From Myxococcus sp. CA023 (GTDB lineage: Bacteria > Myxococcota > Myxococcia > Myxococcales > Myxococcaceae), in contig NZ_JAAEAH010000021.1 of the NCBI RefSeq assembly GCF_010998615.1, positions 40,859-104,858 on the forward strand: 64,000 nt of DNA. The letters run 5' to 3'. Positions 27,147-35,475 of this stretch are shown piece by piece. Position numbers and translations under genes: made by a program. The stretch's first letter is position 1. Each line of letters opens with the position of its first letter. Below the pieces are notes generated by a model. It did no database searches and was not told the DNA's origin. It saw only the letters and a list, made by a program, of their open reading frames with translations.

Positions 27147-27629
27147 ATGAAAATTACCAAGGACAGCGTCGTCTCCATCGATTTCCGCCTCCACCTCGGC
27201 GACGGCAAGGCCGTGGACGAGAGCGAGCCGGGGGAGCCGCTCGTCTATCTGCAGGGGCACGAGGAAATCGTCCCGGGCCTGGAGAAGGCGCTCGAGGGCA
27301 AGGCGCGTGGTGACACCCTCCAGGTGACGGTGGGGCCCGACGAGGGCTACGGCGACTACGACCCGGAAGGCATCGAGGAAGTCCCGAAGACGGAGTTCCC
27401 GGAGGGCCTGGAGCTGGTGGCAGGCGGCGTGCTCAGCGCCACCGACCCGGACGGGGACGAGGTGGACTTCTTCATCAAGGAAGTGAAGGCCGACTCCGTG
27501 CTGGTGGACTTCAACCACCCCCTGGCCGGCAAGACGCTGCACTTCGAGGTCACTGTGCGGGACGTCCGCGCCGCGACGGCCGAGGAGCTGGAGCACGGCC
27601 ACGCCCACGGGCCCCACGACGAGCACTGA
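27147..27629 (+). CDS. slyD: SlyD-type FKBP peptidyl-prolyl isomerase
   Basis: A 160-residue cytoplasmic prolyl isomerase and chaperone. The split FKBP domain is seen as VSIDFRLHLGDGKAVDESEPGEPLVYLQGHEEIVPGLEKALEGKARGD, then an inserted IF chaperone domain (VGPDEGYGDYDPEGIEEVPKTEFP, to EVDFFIKEVKADSVLVD), then FNHPLAGKTLHFEVTVRDVRAAT. The His-rich tail ELEHGHAHGPHDEH can bind nickel, as in E. coli SlyD, which feeds Ni to hydrogenase maturation. The ATG at 27147 follows GAGGG; an upstream in-frame extension is unlike the family. A strong hairpin terminator follows. Confidence 0.92.
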   Translation: MKITKDSVVSIDFRLHLGDGKAVDESEPGEPLVYLQGHEEIVPGLEKALEGKARGDTLQVTVGPDEGYGDYDPEGIEEVPKTEFPEGLELVAGGVLSATDPDGDEVDFFIKEVKADSVLVDFNHPLAGKTLHFEVTVRDVRAATAEELEHGHAHGPHDEH

Positions 27630-27667
27630 TTCGGACGGGCACCTTCGCGGGCCCATCCTTGCTTCAA

Positions 27668-27699
27668 CGCCGGGCGTCCCCAAGACAGGACGCCCGGCG
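27668..27699. terminator. Bidirectional terminator between slyD and the outer-membrane protein gene
   Basis: A perfect 12-bp stem, CGCCGGGCGTCC (27668-27679) paired with GGACGCCCGGCG (27688-27699), with an eight-base loop. It sits between the two convergent stops (27629 and 27712). There is no T-run, but stem strength and position support termination in both directions. Confidence 0.8.
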
Positions 27700-27711
27700 G
27701 AAGTCCTCCGC

Positions 27712-28689
27712 CTAGCCGCCCAGGAAGTCGGACGTGAAGGCGAAGGCGCCCATCATGTAGGGCAGGGCGCCGCCTCGGTTCGGGTGGTTCAGGTACCACG
27801 CGAAGTTCAGCAGGATCGTCGGCCGGTTGAACGACGAGCCCTCGCGCGTGTTCAGGGCGTACGCCATCATGGGGCCGATGCGCGTGTGGCTGTTGTCCAC
27901 GTTCTGCGCTCCACCCGAGCCATCCTGGTAGCGCGGCCACACACCGCTGAAGCGGGCCCCCAGCGTGAGCTGCGGCGTCGTCAGCATCATCAGGTCGGTG
28001 TCATTGGTGAACACCCATCCCCGGCCGGGGATGAGCGTGTCCAGCAGCGCGTCGTAGAAGGACGCACCGTTGCCCTCGCGCAGCGCCACGTTCCAGTACT
28101 CGATGGACGCCTTGCTCCGCACCACGAACGAGCCGAAGCGCGCCTGGAGCGTGGGCTCCACCATGTAGTGGTGACCGGAGGTGCTGTACGCGTCGTTCTC
28201 CGTCAGGTCGCGCGCGTCGTCGGAGAAGTCCAGCATCGGGTTGTTGTACGACTGGAGGAACCCGAAGGTGCCGAAGTACCGGACGTACTCATAGGTCGCC
28301 CGCAGGTTGAAGATGGCCAGCGGCTGAATCTCGAAGACGGGGCCAATCTTCACCGAGGCCGGGTTGGCCTTGATGGCGAACGCGCCGTTGACGAAGTTGT
28401 CGCGCGTCAACATGGACTCGCCGTCGAACATCCGCTTCTGGAGGACGAGCCGGTTCTGGGTCTCCATGCCCAGCGGGTTCCAACGCAGGAAGTTGATGTT
28501 GGCGAAATACAGACGGGTGTCGGGCCCCAGCGGCGGGAGCGTGGTGGCCGTGGGTGCGTCCGTGGGCGTGGGGGCTGTCTGCGGAGTCGACGGCAGGGCA
28601 GCGGCTTCGGGCTCTTCGGCGGCGGCTGGTGCGGAGAATCCCAGGCAAAGTGACAGGGAAAGCACGGACAGCGGTCGACGCAGCGTCAT
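27712..28689 (-). CDS. Secreted, probably outer-membrane beta-barrel protein
   Basis: A 325-residue protein with signal peptide MTLRRPLSVLSLSLCLGFSAPAAA and a Pro/Thr-rich spacer, then a long series of alternating amphipathic strands rich in aromatic residues (LRATYEYVRYFGTFGFLQSY, TLQARFGSFVVRSKASIEYWNVAL, PQLTLGARFSGVWPRY) ending in a terminal strand (PYMMGAFAFTSDFLGG). This fits an outer-membrane barrel; there is no recognised enzyme motif. Its ATG overlaps the stop of the upstream BASS transporter by four bases, so the two are probably co-translated and may act on the same solute across both membranes. That linkage is inference. Confidence 0.7.
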   Translation of the reverse strand: MTLRRPLSVLSLSLCLGFSAPAAAEEPEAAALPSTPQTAPTPTDAPTATTLPPLGPDTRLYFANINFLRWNPLGMETQNRLVLQKRMFDGESMLTRDNFVNGAFAIKANPASVKIGPVFEIQPLAIFNLRATYEYVRYFGTFGFLQSYNNPMLDFSDDARDLTENDAYSTSGHHYMVEPTLQARFGSFVVRSKASIEYWNVALREGNGASFYDALLDTLIPGRGWVFTNDTDLMMLTTPQLTLGARFSGVWPRYQDGSGGAQNVDNSHTRIGPMMAYALNTREGSSFNRPTILLNFAWYLNHPNRGGALPYMMGAFAFTSDFLGG

Positions 28690-29609
28690 CGAGACACCTT
28701 CTCGGGGAGTGACGTGGGGGTGCGGTGTACAGCGGGGTCCTGCTCATCCGCGTAGCGCCGGCTGACATAGAAGCCGAAGGCCGCCGCGGTGAAGTACATG
28801 ATGAGGCTGTAGATGGCCGGGGGAATGGCCATGGTCGAGTTCGCCAGCAGCGTCGGGCTGAGCGCGATGGCAATCGCAAGCATTCCGTTGTGAATGCCAA
28901 TCTCCATTCCAATGGCAACCGCTTGCCGCCGGGGCAGGCGCAGCAGGATGGGCACGAAGTAGCCCACCGCGAGGCTCACCAGGTTGAAGGCCAGCGCCGC
29001 CGGGCCCACCTGGCGGAAGAAGCTGAGCGCATTCGCGCGCTCCGTGTACACGGACGCGCCAATCACCGCGACGAGGAAGAGGGTGGACAGGATGCGAATG
29101 GGCTTGTCCATGCGCTGCGCCACGGCCGCGCTGCGCGAGCGGATGAACATGCCCAGGCTCACCGGCCCCAGCACGATGAGCACCACCTGCACGATCTTCG
29201 CGAACTGCATGGGGACCGCGCGGCCCTCGTCCATGAAGTGCGCGAGCGACAGGTTGATGATGAGCGGCAACGTGACGAGCGACAGCGCGCTGTTCACCGC
29301 CGTCAGCGTGATGTTGAGCGCCACGTCACCGCGGGCCAGGTGGCTGAAGAGGTTCGCCGTCGCGCCGCCAGGGGACGCTGCCAGCAGCATCAGTCCCACC
29401 GCCAACTCCGGCGGCAGACTGAAGGCGTGGGCGATGAGCAGGCACGCCACCGGCAACACCAACATCTGGCAGCCGAGGCCCACCAGGATGGCGCGCGGAT
29501 AGACAATGACCCGCTTGAAGTCCGCCAGCGTCAGCGTCAGGCCAAGCCCGAGCATGATGACGGCCAGCGCCAGCGGCATGAGTACCGCCGTGAATACATT
29601 CGACTGCAT
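28686..29609 (-). CDS. BASS (SLC10-like) bile acid:sodium symporter family transporter
   Basis: A 307-residue inner-membrane protein with about nine to ten spans. BASS signatures are present: GLGLTLTLADFKRVIVYPRAILVGLGCQMLVLPV, LMLLAASPGGATANLFSHLARGDVALNITLTAVNSALS, and GMEIGIHNGMLAIAIA. Such proteins take up bile-acid-like or other organic anions, pantoate or ketoacids with Na+; substrate unknown. The ATG at 29609 follows GGGGGGC; eleven more codons upstream are in frame but unlike the family. It is coupled to the outer-membrane protein gene by a four-base overlap. The 266 bases between it and the divergent tesB include the small inverted repeat GGTTGC/GCAACC (29691-29713). Confidence 0.87.
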   Translation of the reverse strand: MQSNVFTAVLMPLALAVIMLGLGLTLTLADFKRVIVYPRAILVGLGCQMLVLPVACLLIAHAFSLPPELAVGLMLLAASPGGATANLFSHLARGDVALNITLTAVNSALSLVTLPLIINLSLAHFMDEGRAVPMQFAKIVQVVLIVLGPVSLGMFIRSRSAAVAQRMDKPIRILSTLFLVAVIGASVYTERANALSFFRQVGPAALAFNLVSLAVGYFVPILLRLPRRQAVAIGMEIGIHNGMLAIAIALSPTLLANSTMAIPPAIYSLIMYFTAAAFGFYVSRRYADEQDPAVHRTPTSLPEKVSR

Positions 29610-29875
29610 TCGCCCCCCGATGGAGTGTCCAGTGTTGAGCATTAGCGTCGCGCAAGAGGGCGGGGCGCTTCAAGCGTCTCCGCTCTCAAAGGTTGCTAAA
29701 AGTGGAGGCAACCCATGACGCCGTATGTCATTGATGCACTGCGGCGCTGCGCATGAGCCGTCTATTCTCACTGTGAACCGATACGGCTTCGCGGTCGGGC
29801 GGGACCCGGCAAGGGACCATGGACAGGGCGCCACTTCCCGAGACACCGGTGCCCGGGTCGATTACGACAGGGGCC

Positions 29876-30745
29876 ATGAGCCGAGTCCTGGATGAGCTGT
29901 TGTCGCTCCTTAAACTGGAGAAAATCGAGGAAAATCTGTTTCGTGGCCGGAGTCAAGACCTGGGGTTCCGCCAGCTCTTCGGCGGCCAGGTGCTGGGGCA
30001 GGCGCTGTCCGCGGGCAGCCAGACGGTGCCCGCCGGCCGCCATGTCCACTCCCTGCACGGCTACTTCCTGCGCCCGGGCGACGCGACGCTTCCAGTCGTC
30101 TACACGGTGGACCGGGTGCGGGACGGCGGCAGCATCACCACGCGCCGCGTCGTGGCCGTGCAGAAGGGCGAGCCCCTCCTGACAATGATGGCCTCCTTCC
30201 ACGGGGACGAAGAGGGCTTTGCCCACCAGGCGCCCATGCCAGAGGTGCCGGGCCCGGAGGCACTGGCCTCGGAGCAGGAGCTGCTGGGCCGCGTGTCCGC
30301 CCGCATCCCGGAAGCCCTGCGGGAGAAGTTCCTGGGGGAGAAGCCGATTGAGATCCGGCCCGTGGCGCCGGAGGATCCGTTCAACCCGGAGGCGACGGCG
30401 CCCATCAAGCACGTGTGGTTCCGCGCCAACGGCGACCTGCCGGAGGATCCGCAGGTGCACCGGTACGTGCTGGCCTACGCGTCCGACTTCAACCTCATCA
30501 GCACCGCGCTCCTGCCCCACGCGGCCAGCTTCTTCCAGCCCCGCATCCTGGGCGCCAGCCTGGACCATGCCCTGTGGTTCCACGGAGACCTGAAGGTGAG
30601 CGACTGGCTGCTGTACTCCATGGACAGCCCTTGGGCGGGCAACGCGCGCGGCCTGTCGCGCGGCAGCGTCTACACGCGTGACGGCCGGCTGGTGGCCTCG
30701 GTGGCCCAGGAAGGGCTGCTGCGCATCCGCAAGCCCACGGCCTGA
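29876..30745 (+). CDS. tesB: Acyl-CoA thioesterase II
   Basis: A 289-residue double-hotdog thioesterase that releases CoA from medium and long acyl-CoAs. It aligns with E. coli TesB from its first residues: VLDELLSLLKLEKIEENLFRG, FGGQVLGQAL, HGYFLRPGDATLP, and near the end ASLDHALWFH (the conserved Asp), YSMDSPWAGNARG and VASVAQEGLLR (the conserved Gln). The Thr of the E. coli triad is replaced here by Ser in the DSPWAG stretch, the arrangement of human ACOT8. The ATG at 29876 is chosen to match the family start; an ATG 19 codons earlier is also open. Two hairpins follow the stop. Confidence 0.92.
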   Translation: MSRVLDELLSLLKLEKIEENLFRGRSQDLGFRQLFGGQVLGQALSAGSQTVPAGRHVHSLHGYFLRPGDATLPVVYTVDRVRDGGSITTRRVVAVQKGEPLLTMMASFHGDEEGFAHQAPMPEVPGPEALASEQELLGRVSARIPEALREKFLGEKPIEIRPVAPEDPFNPEATAPIKHVWFRANGDLPEDPQVHRYVLAYASDFNLISTALLPHAASFFQPRILGASLDHALWFHGDLKVSDWLLYSMDSPWAGNARGLSRGSVYTRDGRLVASVAQEGLLRIRKPTA

Positions 30746-30760
30746 GAAACGGGGACGACA

Positions 30761-30818
30761 CCCCACACCGGCGTGTGGGGTCGAGCCCCCCGCCGCGCCC
30801 TCGGGAATCCACGAGGGC
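30761..30818 (+). terminator. Two consecutive hairpins after tesB
   Basis: First hairpin: CCCCACAC (30761-30768), loop CGGC, GTGTGGGG (30773-30780). Second: GCCCTCG (30797-30803), eight-base loop, CGAGGGC (30812-30818). Both stems are perfect. No T-run follows either one; together they probably end tesB transcription before the DUF1552 operon. Confidence 0.7.
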
Positions 30819-30903
30819 TGCAACTCTCCGGAATTCCTGGTGCTTTCAGGGGTGGCACCCTCGTTGCTGAGTAATGCGGCGGCTCAGACAACAAGGACCC
30901 CCC

Positions 30904-32298
30904 GTGCCGAAATCGAGAACCTGGGAGCTGTCGCGACGCAGCCTGCTGCGGGGTGCCGCGGGAGCGGCGCTTGCATTGCCCTGGCTGGAGGCCATGGCTC
31001 CCTCAACGGCACGCGCGCAAGCGTCCGGTGCGAAGCCGCCGCTGCGCTTCGTGGGCATGTTCCACTCCGCGGGCGTCGTCCCGAACCAATGGTTTCCGAC
31101 GACCGAAGGCGCGAACTACGCGCTGACGCCCACGCTGTCCCCGCTGGCCCCGGTGAAGGATGACGTCCTGGTGCTGAGCGGCATGCGGCTGGGTGCGTGG
31201 GACTACTACGAGCGCACGCACGAAGGCGGCTTCTGGATGATGCTCACCGCGTCCGAGCGCATCGTCGCGGGCAGCACGGACTCCATCGATCAGGTGATTG
31301 CGCGCGCCACGTCGGCCCAGGTGCGCGTGCCGGCGCTCACGCTGAGCGTGGAGAACAACGGCTACTACAACCCCGGCTACCGCGACGCGAACGGGGATGG
31401 CTTCATCGACCCGAAGACGTCGTCCTATGACGACACGCAGGACCATTGCAGCGGTGAGGACCACTGCATGGCGACGTTCTCCCGCGGCCAGCGGCTGCCC
31501 AACGTCTACAACCCACGCGTCATCTTCGACCGGCTCTTCGGTTCGCTTCAAGCCGAAGGACCCACGGACGCGGAGCGGCGTCTCTGGATGTACCGGCGCA
31601 GCGTGCTTGACCGGATGACGGGCCAGGCGAAGGCGCTACAGACGAAGCTGGGCCAGGCGGACAAGCTCCGGCTGGACGAGTACCTCACGGGCATCCGCGA
31701 AATCGAAGTCGCCATCCAGAAGGCCGAGCAGGGTGCTCCGCCCGTCGCGTGCACCACGGGCGCCCGGCCCGTGGGCATCCCCATGGATGGCACGGCCTAC
31801 GCCAACCTGATGTGCGACCTCATCGTGAAGTCCTTCGAGTGCGACGCCACCCGCGTCGCCACGCTGATGCTCGGCATGTGCGTCAGCCCGATGATGTTCA
31901 CCGTCAACGGCCGGGCCTTCTCCCACCACGGCGATGCCTCCCACCACGGCAACGATCCGGTGAAGCTGGCGGCCAAGGTGGAGATCGACCGGTGGCAGGT
32001 GGCCCGCTTCGCGCACCTGGTGCAACGGCTGAAGGCGGTGCCGGAGGGGGAGGGCACGCTGCTCGACAACGTGGCGGTGTTCTACTCGAGCGACATCTCG
32101 CACAGCGACTGGCACAACCACTACGACATGCCGGTGCTGCTCGCGGGGCGCGCGGGCGGTGCCATCCGGCCGGGCCGGCACATGCGGGCACAAGGCAAGC
32201 GGTGTGGAGACGTGCTGCTCTCCATCCTCCAGGCCTTCGAGATTCCACGAGGCACCTTCGGACCGCTGGCACAGGGACCGCTGGCCGGGCTGGCGTGA
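30904..32298 (+). CDS. DUF1552 secreted protein with Tat signal
   Basis: A 464-residue protein. The N terminus has a twin-Arg motif, SRRSLLRGAAGAALALPWLE, followed by ARAQA, a Tat export signal, which suggests export in folded form, often with a cofactor. The mature part is a DUF1552 protein: LRFVGMFHSAGVVPNQWFP, DDVLVLSGMR, SIDQVIAR, VAVFYSSDISHSDWHNHYDMPVLLAGRAGGAI. DUF1552 is found mainly in planctomycetes, verrucomicrobia and myxobacteria next to DUF1592-type proteins, as it is here, and no activity is established. His-rich loops (FSHHGDASHHGND; SHSDWHNHYD) suggest metal binding. A GTG at 30904 with AAGGA upstream is chosen; an ATG ten codons earlier is also possible. Confidence 0.83.
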   Translation: MPKSRTWELSRRSLLRGAAGAALALPWLEAMAPSTARAQASGAKPPLRFVGMFHSAGVVPNQWFPTTEGANYALTPTLSPLAPVKDDVLVLSGMRLGAWDYYERTHEGGFWMMLTASERIVAGSTDSIDQVIARATSAQVRVPALTLSVENNGYYNPGYRDANGDGFIDPKTSSYDDTQDHCSGEDHCMATFSRGQRLPNVYNPRVIFDRLFGSLQAEGPTDAERRLWMYRRSVLDRMTGQAKALQTKLGQADKLRLDEYLTGIREIEVAIQKAEQGAPPVACTTGARPVGIPMDGTAYANLMCDLIVKSFECDATRVATLMLGMCVSPMMFTVNGRAFSHHGDASHHGNDPVKLAAKVEIDRWQVARFAHLVQRLKAVPEGEGTLLDNVAVFYSSDISHSDWHNHYDMPVLLAGRAGGAIRPGRHMRAQGKRCGDVLLSILQAFEIPRGTFGPLAQGPLAGLA

Positions 32299-32311
32299 GG
32301 GGAGACCGCAC

Positions 32312-34351
32312 ATGAAGACCCGCTCACTGCTCTTCGGCATCCCGCTGCTGCTCACCGCGTGCTCGGACGAATTGCCCGTCGCGCGCACCCAGGAGCCCAA
32401 GCCCGTCGTCGCCGCGCAGAACTGCTCGGATGGCGCACATTCGCTGCGCCGGCTGAACCGCGCGGAGTACGACAACACCGTGCGGGACTTGCTCGGCGAG
32501 ACGGGCCGGCCCGCGACGACCTTCCCGGCGGACCCCACGGGCCACGGCTTCGACAACGAGGCCAGCCTGCTGGGCGTGTCCCCCGCGCTGGTGGAGGCCT
32601 ATGAGGCCACCGCAGGCCGCCTCATCGACCAGGCCTGGGCCCGGGACGGCGCCGCCAGCACCGGAGGTGGCACCGTTCGCATCGAGGCCGAGTCCGCCAG
32701 CGCCACCACCGGTGCCAGCGAGCAGAACGGCACCGTGTGGAACCTGTGGTCCAACGGCGACCTCTCCGCCACCTTCACCTTCGCGCAGGCCGGCGAGTAC
32801 CAGCTCTCCGTGCGCGCGTGGGGCACTCAGGCGCCGCCGGACCCCGTGCGGATGCAGTGGCTGCTGGATGGCGTCGTGGTGGCGTCGCTCGACGTGCCGG
32901 CCACCACGCCCACGGTGTACACGCAGCCGGTGCGGGTGGACTCGCCGGGACAGAAGCGCTTCACCGTGCGATTCACCAACGACACCTACGACCCGGCCAC
33001 GTCCACGGACCGCAACCTCCTGCTGGATTGGATGGAGGTCCGCTCGCCCGCGCCCACGTCGGTGGCCACCCAGCGCCACCTGCGCGTGTGCGAACCGACC
33101 ACCACCGGGGAAGAAGCCTGTGCCCGGCAGATGGTGGAGTCGCTGGCGAACCGCGCCTGGCGGCGTCCCGCGAAGCCGGACGAGGTCGCGGAGTTGATGA
33201 GCGTCTACACGCTCGTGCGGGAGTCGGGGGACGGCTTCGAACTGGCGGCGAAGTTCGCGCTCCGTTCGGTGCTGCTGTCGCCGCACTTCCTCTTCCAGGT
33301 CGTGGAGACGCAGGCGCCTGGGACGGGCAAGAGTGAGCTGTCCGCTCGCGAGCTGGCATCGCGCCTGTCGTACTTCCTCTGGAGCAGCCAGCCCGACGCG
33401 GAGCTGACGTCACTGGCGGACGCGGGCCGGTTGGCCGACCCGGAGGTGCTGGAGGCGCAGGTGCGCCGGATGCTGAAGGACCCGCGGTCCGAGGCGCTGG
33501 TGCAGAACTTCGCCGGCCAGTGGCTGGGCCTGCGGAAGGTGGACGGCATCACCGCGGACCCGACGCGGTTCCCCGGCATGGATTCCGAGCTCAAGCGCGC
33601 CATGCGCGAGGAAGGGGAGAGCTTCTTCCGCGCCTTCCTCAACGAGGACCGCAGCGCGCTGGAGCTGCTGGACGCGGACTTCACCTACGTCAACGACCGG
33701 CTCGCGGACTACTACGGCCTGCCTCGCCCGGGCTCCGTCTCCGTCACGCGCGTGAGCACGGGCGACGGACGGCGCGGCGGTGTGCTGGGCCAGGCGGGTG
33801 TGCTGGCGCAGGCGTCGCTGGCCACGCGCACGTCGCCGGTGCTTCGCGGCAAGTGGGTGCTGGGCAAGCTGCTGTGCCAGGAGCCCCCTCCGCCGCCTCC
33901 CGGCGTGGAGGCGTTGCCCACGCAGGTGCCGCCGGGCTCCACGCTGCGGCAGATCACCGAGCTGCATCGCGCCAACCCCGCCTGCGCGGGCTGCCACGAC
34001 ACGCTGGACCCCATCGGTTTCGGCCTGGAGAACTACGACGCGGCTGGGGCCTGGCGGGAGACGGACAACGGCTCGCCGGTGGATGCCACGGGCACCTTCA
34101 AGGGCGTGTCGTTCCAGGGACCGCGTGAGCTGGCGACCATCCTCAAGGGCGACCCCGCCTTCGCGACGTGCATGACGCGGCAGGCGCTGGCCTATGGCTT
34201 GGGCCGCGCGCTGACGGACGAGGACGAGGCCACCGTGCGCTACGTGGACACGCGCTTCTCGGCGGGTGGACACCGGCTCCCCGAACTGCTGGTGGCCGTG
34301 GCCCTCAGCGACAGCTTCCGCAACCGCTGCCCGGTGCCGGCCGCGGAGTAG
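32312..34351 (+). CDS. DUF1592-type multidomain lipoprotein (DUF1587-1592-1588-1585)
   Basis: A 679-residue exported lipoprotein (MKTRSLLFGIPLLLTAC, Cys17). The order resembles the planctomycete cytochrome-like set: DUF1587 (RRLNRAEYDNTVRDLLGET), a beta-rich carbohydrate-binding-like insert at residues 115-245, DUF1595 (CARQMVESLANRAWRRP), DUF1592 (LLSPHFLFQVVE; ELASRLSYFLWSSQPDAEL), DUF1588 (RRGGVLGQAGVLAQASLATRTSPVLRGKWVLGKLLCQEPPPPPP; NPACAGCHDTLDPIGFGLENYD) and DUF1585 (RQALAYGLGRALTDED). CAGCH is a heme-c-type CXXCH motif, so a covalently bound heme is possible. It begins 14 bases after the DUF1552 stop; the two are a conserved pair of unknown job. Confidence 0.85.
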   Translation: MKTRSLLFGIPLLLTACSDELPVARTQEPKPVVAAQNCSDGAHSLRRLNRAEYDNTVRDLLGETGRPATTFPADPTGHGFDNEASLLGVSPALVEAYEATAGRLIDQAWARDGAASTGGGTVRIEAESASATTGASEQNGTVWNLWSNGDLSATFTFAQAGEYQLSVRAWGTQAPPDPVRMQWLLDGVVVASLDVPATTPTVYTQPVRVDSPGQKRFTVRFTNDTYDPATSTDRNLLLDWMEVRSPAPTSVATQRHLRVCEPTTTGEEACARQMVESLANRAWRRPAKPDEVAELMSVYTLVRESGDGFELAAKFALRSVLLSPHFLFQVVETQAPGTGKSELSARELASRLSYFLWSSQPDAELTSLADAGRLADPEVLEAQVRRMLKDPRSEALVQNFAGQWLGLRKVDGITADPTRFPGMDSELKRAMREEGESFFRAFLNEDRSALELLDADFTYVNDRLADYYGLPRPGSVSVTRVSTGDGRRGGVLGQAGVLAQASLATRTSPVLRGKWVLGKLLCQEPPPPPPGVEALPTQVPPGSTLRQITELHRANPACAGCHDTLDPIGFGLENYDAAGAWRETDNGSPVDATGTFKGVSFQGPRELATILKGDPAFATCMTRQALAYGLGRALTDEDEATVRYVDTRFSAGGHRLPELLVAVALSDSFRNRCPVPAAE

Positions 34352-34394
34352 AACGACGCACGGGCCGTGAATACGGCGCTCGGACGGCCGTCGA

Positions 34395-34421
34395 GAGCAA
34401 GCGGGCATCCTCCGCTTGCTC
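34395..34421 (+). promoter_or_regulatory. Strong hairpin just upstream of the Cys-rich lipoprotein ribosome binding site
   Basis: Perfect 10-bp stem GAGCAAGCGG (34395-34404) and CCGCTTGCTC (34412-34421) with a seven-base loop. It ends three bases before GAAAGG and 16 bases before the ATG at 34437. It could terminate the DUF1592 message or act as a 5' leader structure of the next gene. Confidence 0.6.
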
Positions 34422-34436
34422 CCGAAAGGTATTTCG

Positions 34437-34715
34437 ATGCGTACCCGTCTCTGGCCCGCCGTCATTGCCCTGCTCGCGCTGGGAAGCAGCGCCTGTGTCA
34501 TGGCGCCCCTTCAGCCCGGGTACACCGAGTGCGGGGATTTCATGGGCGATGACCCCTGCCAGCCGGGGCAGTACTGCGCGGACGCCACGCTCAGCTATTG
34601 CGAGCCGGGCTGTACCAGCGACGTGAACTGCGCCTCCAACCAGGAGTGTGTGAAGGAGTACAGAGAGCAGGTGGGGACCTGCCTCAACATCTGCACGTCC
34701 TGCGAATACGATTGA
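34437..34715 (+). CDS. Small Cys-rich lipoprotein
   Basis: A 92-residue protein with a lipoprotein signal (MRTRLWPAVIALLALGSSAC, Cys20). The mature part has ten further Cys in about 70 residues, arranged as in small disulfide-knotted domains (YTECGDFMGDDPCQPGQYC, LSYCEPGCTSDVNC, QECVKEY, CLNICTSCEYD). It resembles the Dickkopf- or EB-type Cys-rich modules found in myxobacterial secreted proteins, but I cannot name it. It stands between two hairpins and has its own ribosome binding site, so it may be a monocistronic gene. Function unknown. Confidence 0.7.
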   Translation: MRTRLWPAVIALLALGSSACVMAPLQPGYTECGDFMGDDPCQPGQYCADATLSYCEPGCTSDVNCASNQECVKEYREQVGTCLNICTSCEYD

Positions 34716-34740
34716 GCCGGCGGGCAGGGCGCCCGCGGCT
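34715..34740 (+). terminator. Hairpin terminator after the Cys-rich lipoprotein gene
   Basis: AGCC then a bulged G then GCGGGC (34715-34725), loop AGGGC, then GCCCGC and GGCT (34731-34740), followed by TTTGG-like sequence. The stem starts at the last base of the stop codon. It has ten pairs plus a bulge and a short T-run, so termination is likely. Confidence 0.65.
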
Positions 34741-34755
34741 TTGGAGGTGACGTCG

Positions 34756-35457
34756 ATGCGCGCGGTGGTGTTCCAGCACGAGGAGCACGAAGGGCCCGGC
34801 TTGCTGGGGCCGGTGTTGCAGGCGGCGGGCTTCACGCTGGTGAACCGCTTCCGCGCCGTGCGCCGGGAGGACGTGGACGCGGAGCTGCTGGTCGTCATGG
34901 GCGGCCGCATGGCCGTCTACGAATCCGAGCAGCATCCCTTCCTGCGGCAGGAGCTGGGCATCCTCATGGAGCGGCTCGCCTACGAGCGCCCATGCCTGGG
35001 CTTCTGCCTGGGCGCCCAGATGCTCGCGGCGGCGGCGGGCGCGGACGTGTTCCCCGGGAAGAATGGCTTCGAGGTGGGCGTGGGCCCGGTGCGATGGACG
35101 CCGGAGGCGCAGAAGGACCCCGTGCTGTCCGGGGCCCGTCTGCGCACGGTGGTGGCGCACTGGCACGGTGATTCCTATGCGCCCGTCCCGGACGCCACGT
35201 TGCTGGCGTCAACGGACCGGTACACCCAGCAGGCCTTCCGGCTGGGCGCGTCCTACGGCTTCCAGTTCCACCTGGAGCTGACCGCCAGCGAGATGGGGCG
35301 ATGGATTGACCTTGAGGCGGACAGCCTCCAACAGCGCGGGAAGAACCTCCAGGAACTGAAGGCGCAGCTGCCCAAGCTGAAGGCGGCCGAGGCCGACAAC
35401 ACGGAGGTGCTGCACCGCCTCGCACACCACTTCGCGCGCGTGGCGGCGGGCCGCTGA
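34756..35457 (+). CDS. Class I glutamine amidotransferase-like protein
   Basis: A 233-residue stand-alone GATase1 domain. The catalytic triad is visible: Cys84 in RPCLGFCLGAQML, and His172 and Glu174 in YGFQFHLELT. It resembles GMP-synthase-like amidotransferases of the GuaA N-terminal type and YfeJ/PuuD-like hydrolases (AVVFQHEEHEGPGLLGPVLQAAGF; LLVVMGGRMAVYE; RTVVAHWHGDSY). Such proteins hydrolyse Gln or gamma-glutamyl bonds; no synthetase partner is adjacent. The start at 34756 has GGAGG nine bases upstream. It converges on the GspG-like gene with an 18-base gap. Confidence 0.85.
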   Translation: MRAVVFQHEEHEGPGLLGPVLQAAGFTLVNRFRAVRREDVDAELLVVMGGRMAVYESEQHPFLRQELGILMERLAYERPCLGFCLGAQMLAAAAGADVFPGKNGFEVGVGPVRWTPEAQKDPVLSGARLRTVVAHWHGDSYAPVPDATLLASTDRYTQQAFRLGASYGFQFHLELTASEMGRWIDLEADSLQQRGKNLQELKAQLPKLKAAEADNTEVLHRLAHHFARVAAGR

Positions 35458-35475
35458 CGTGCTCGAGGGCTCGGA

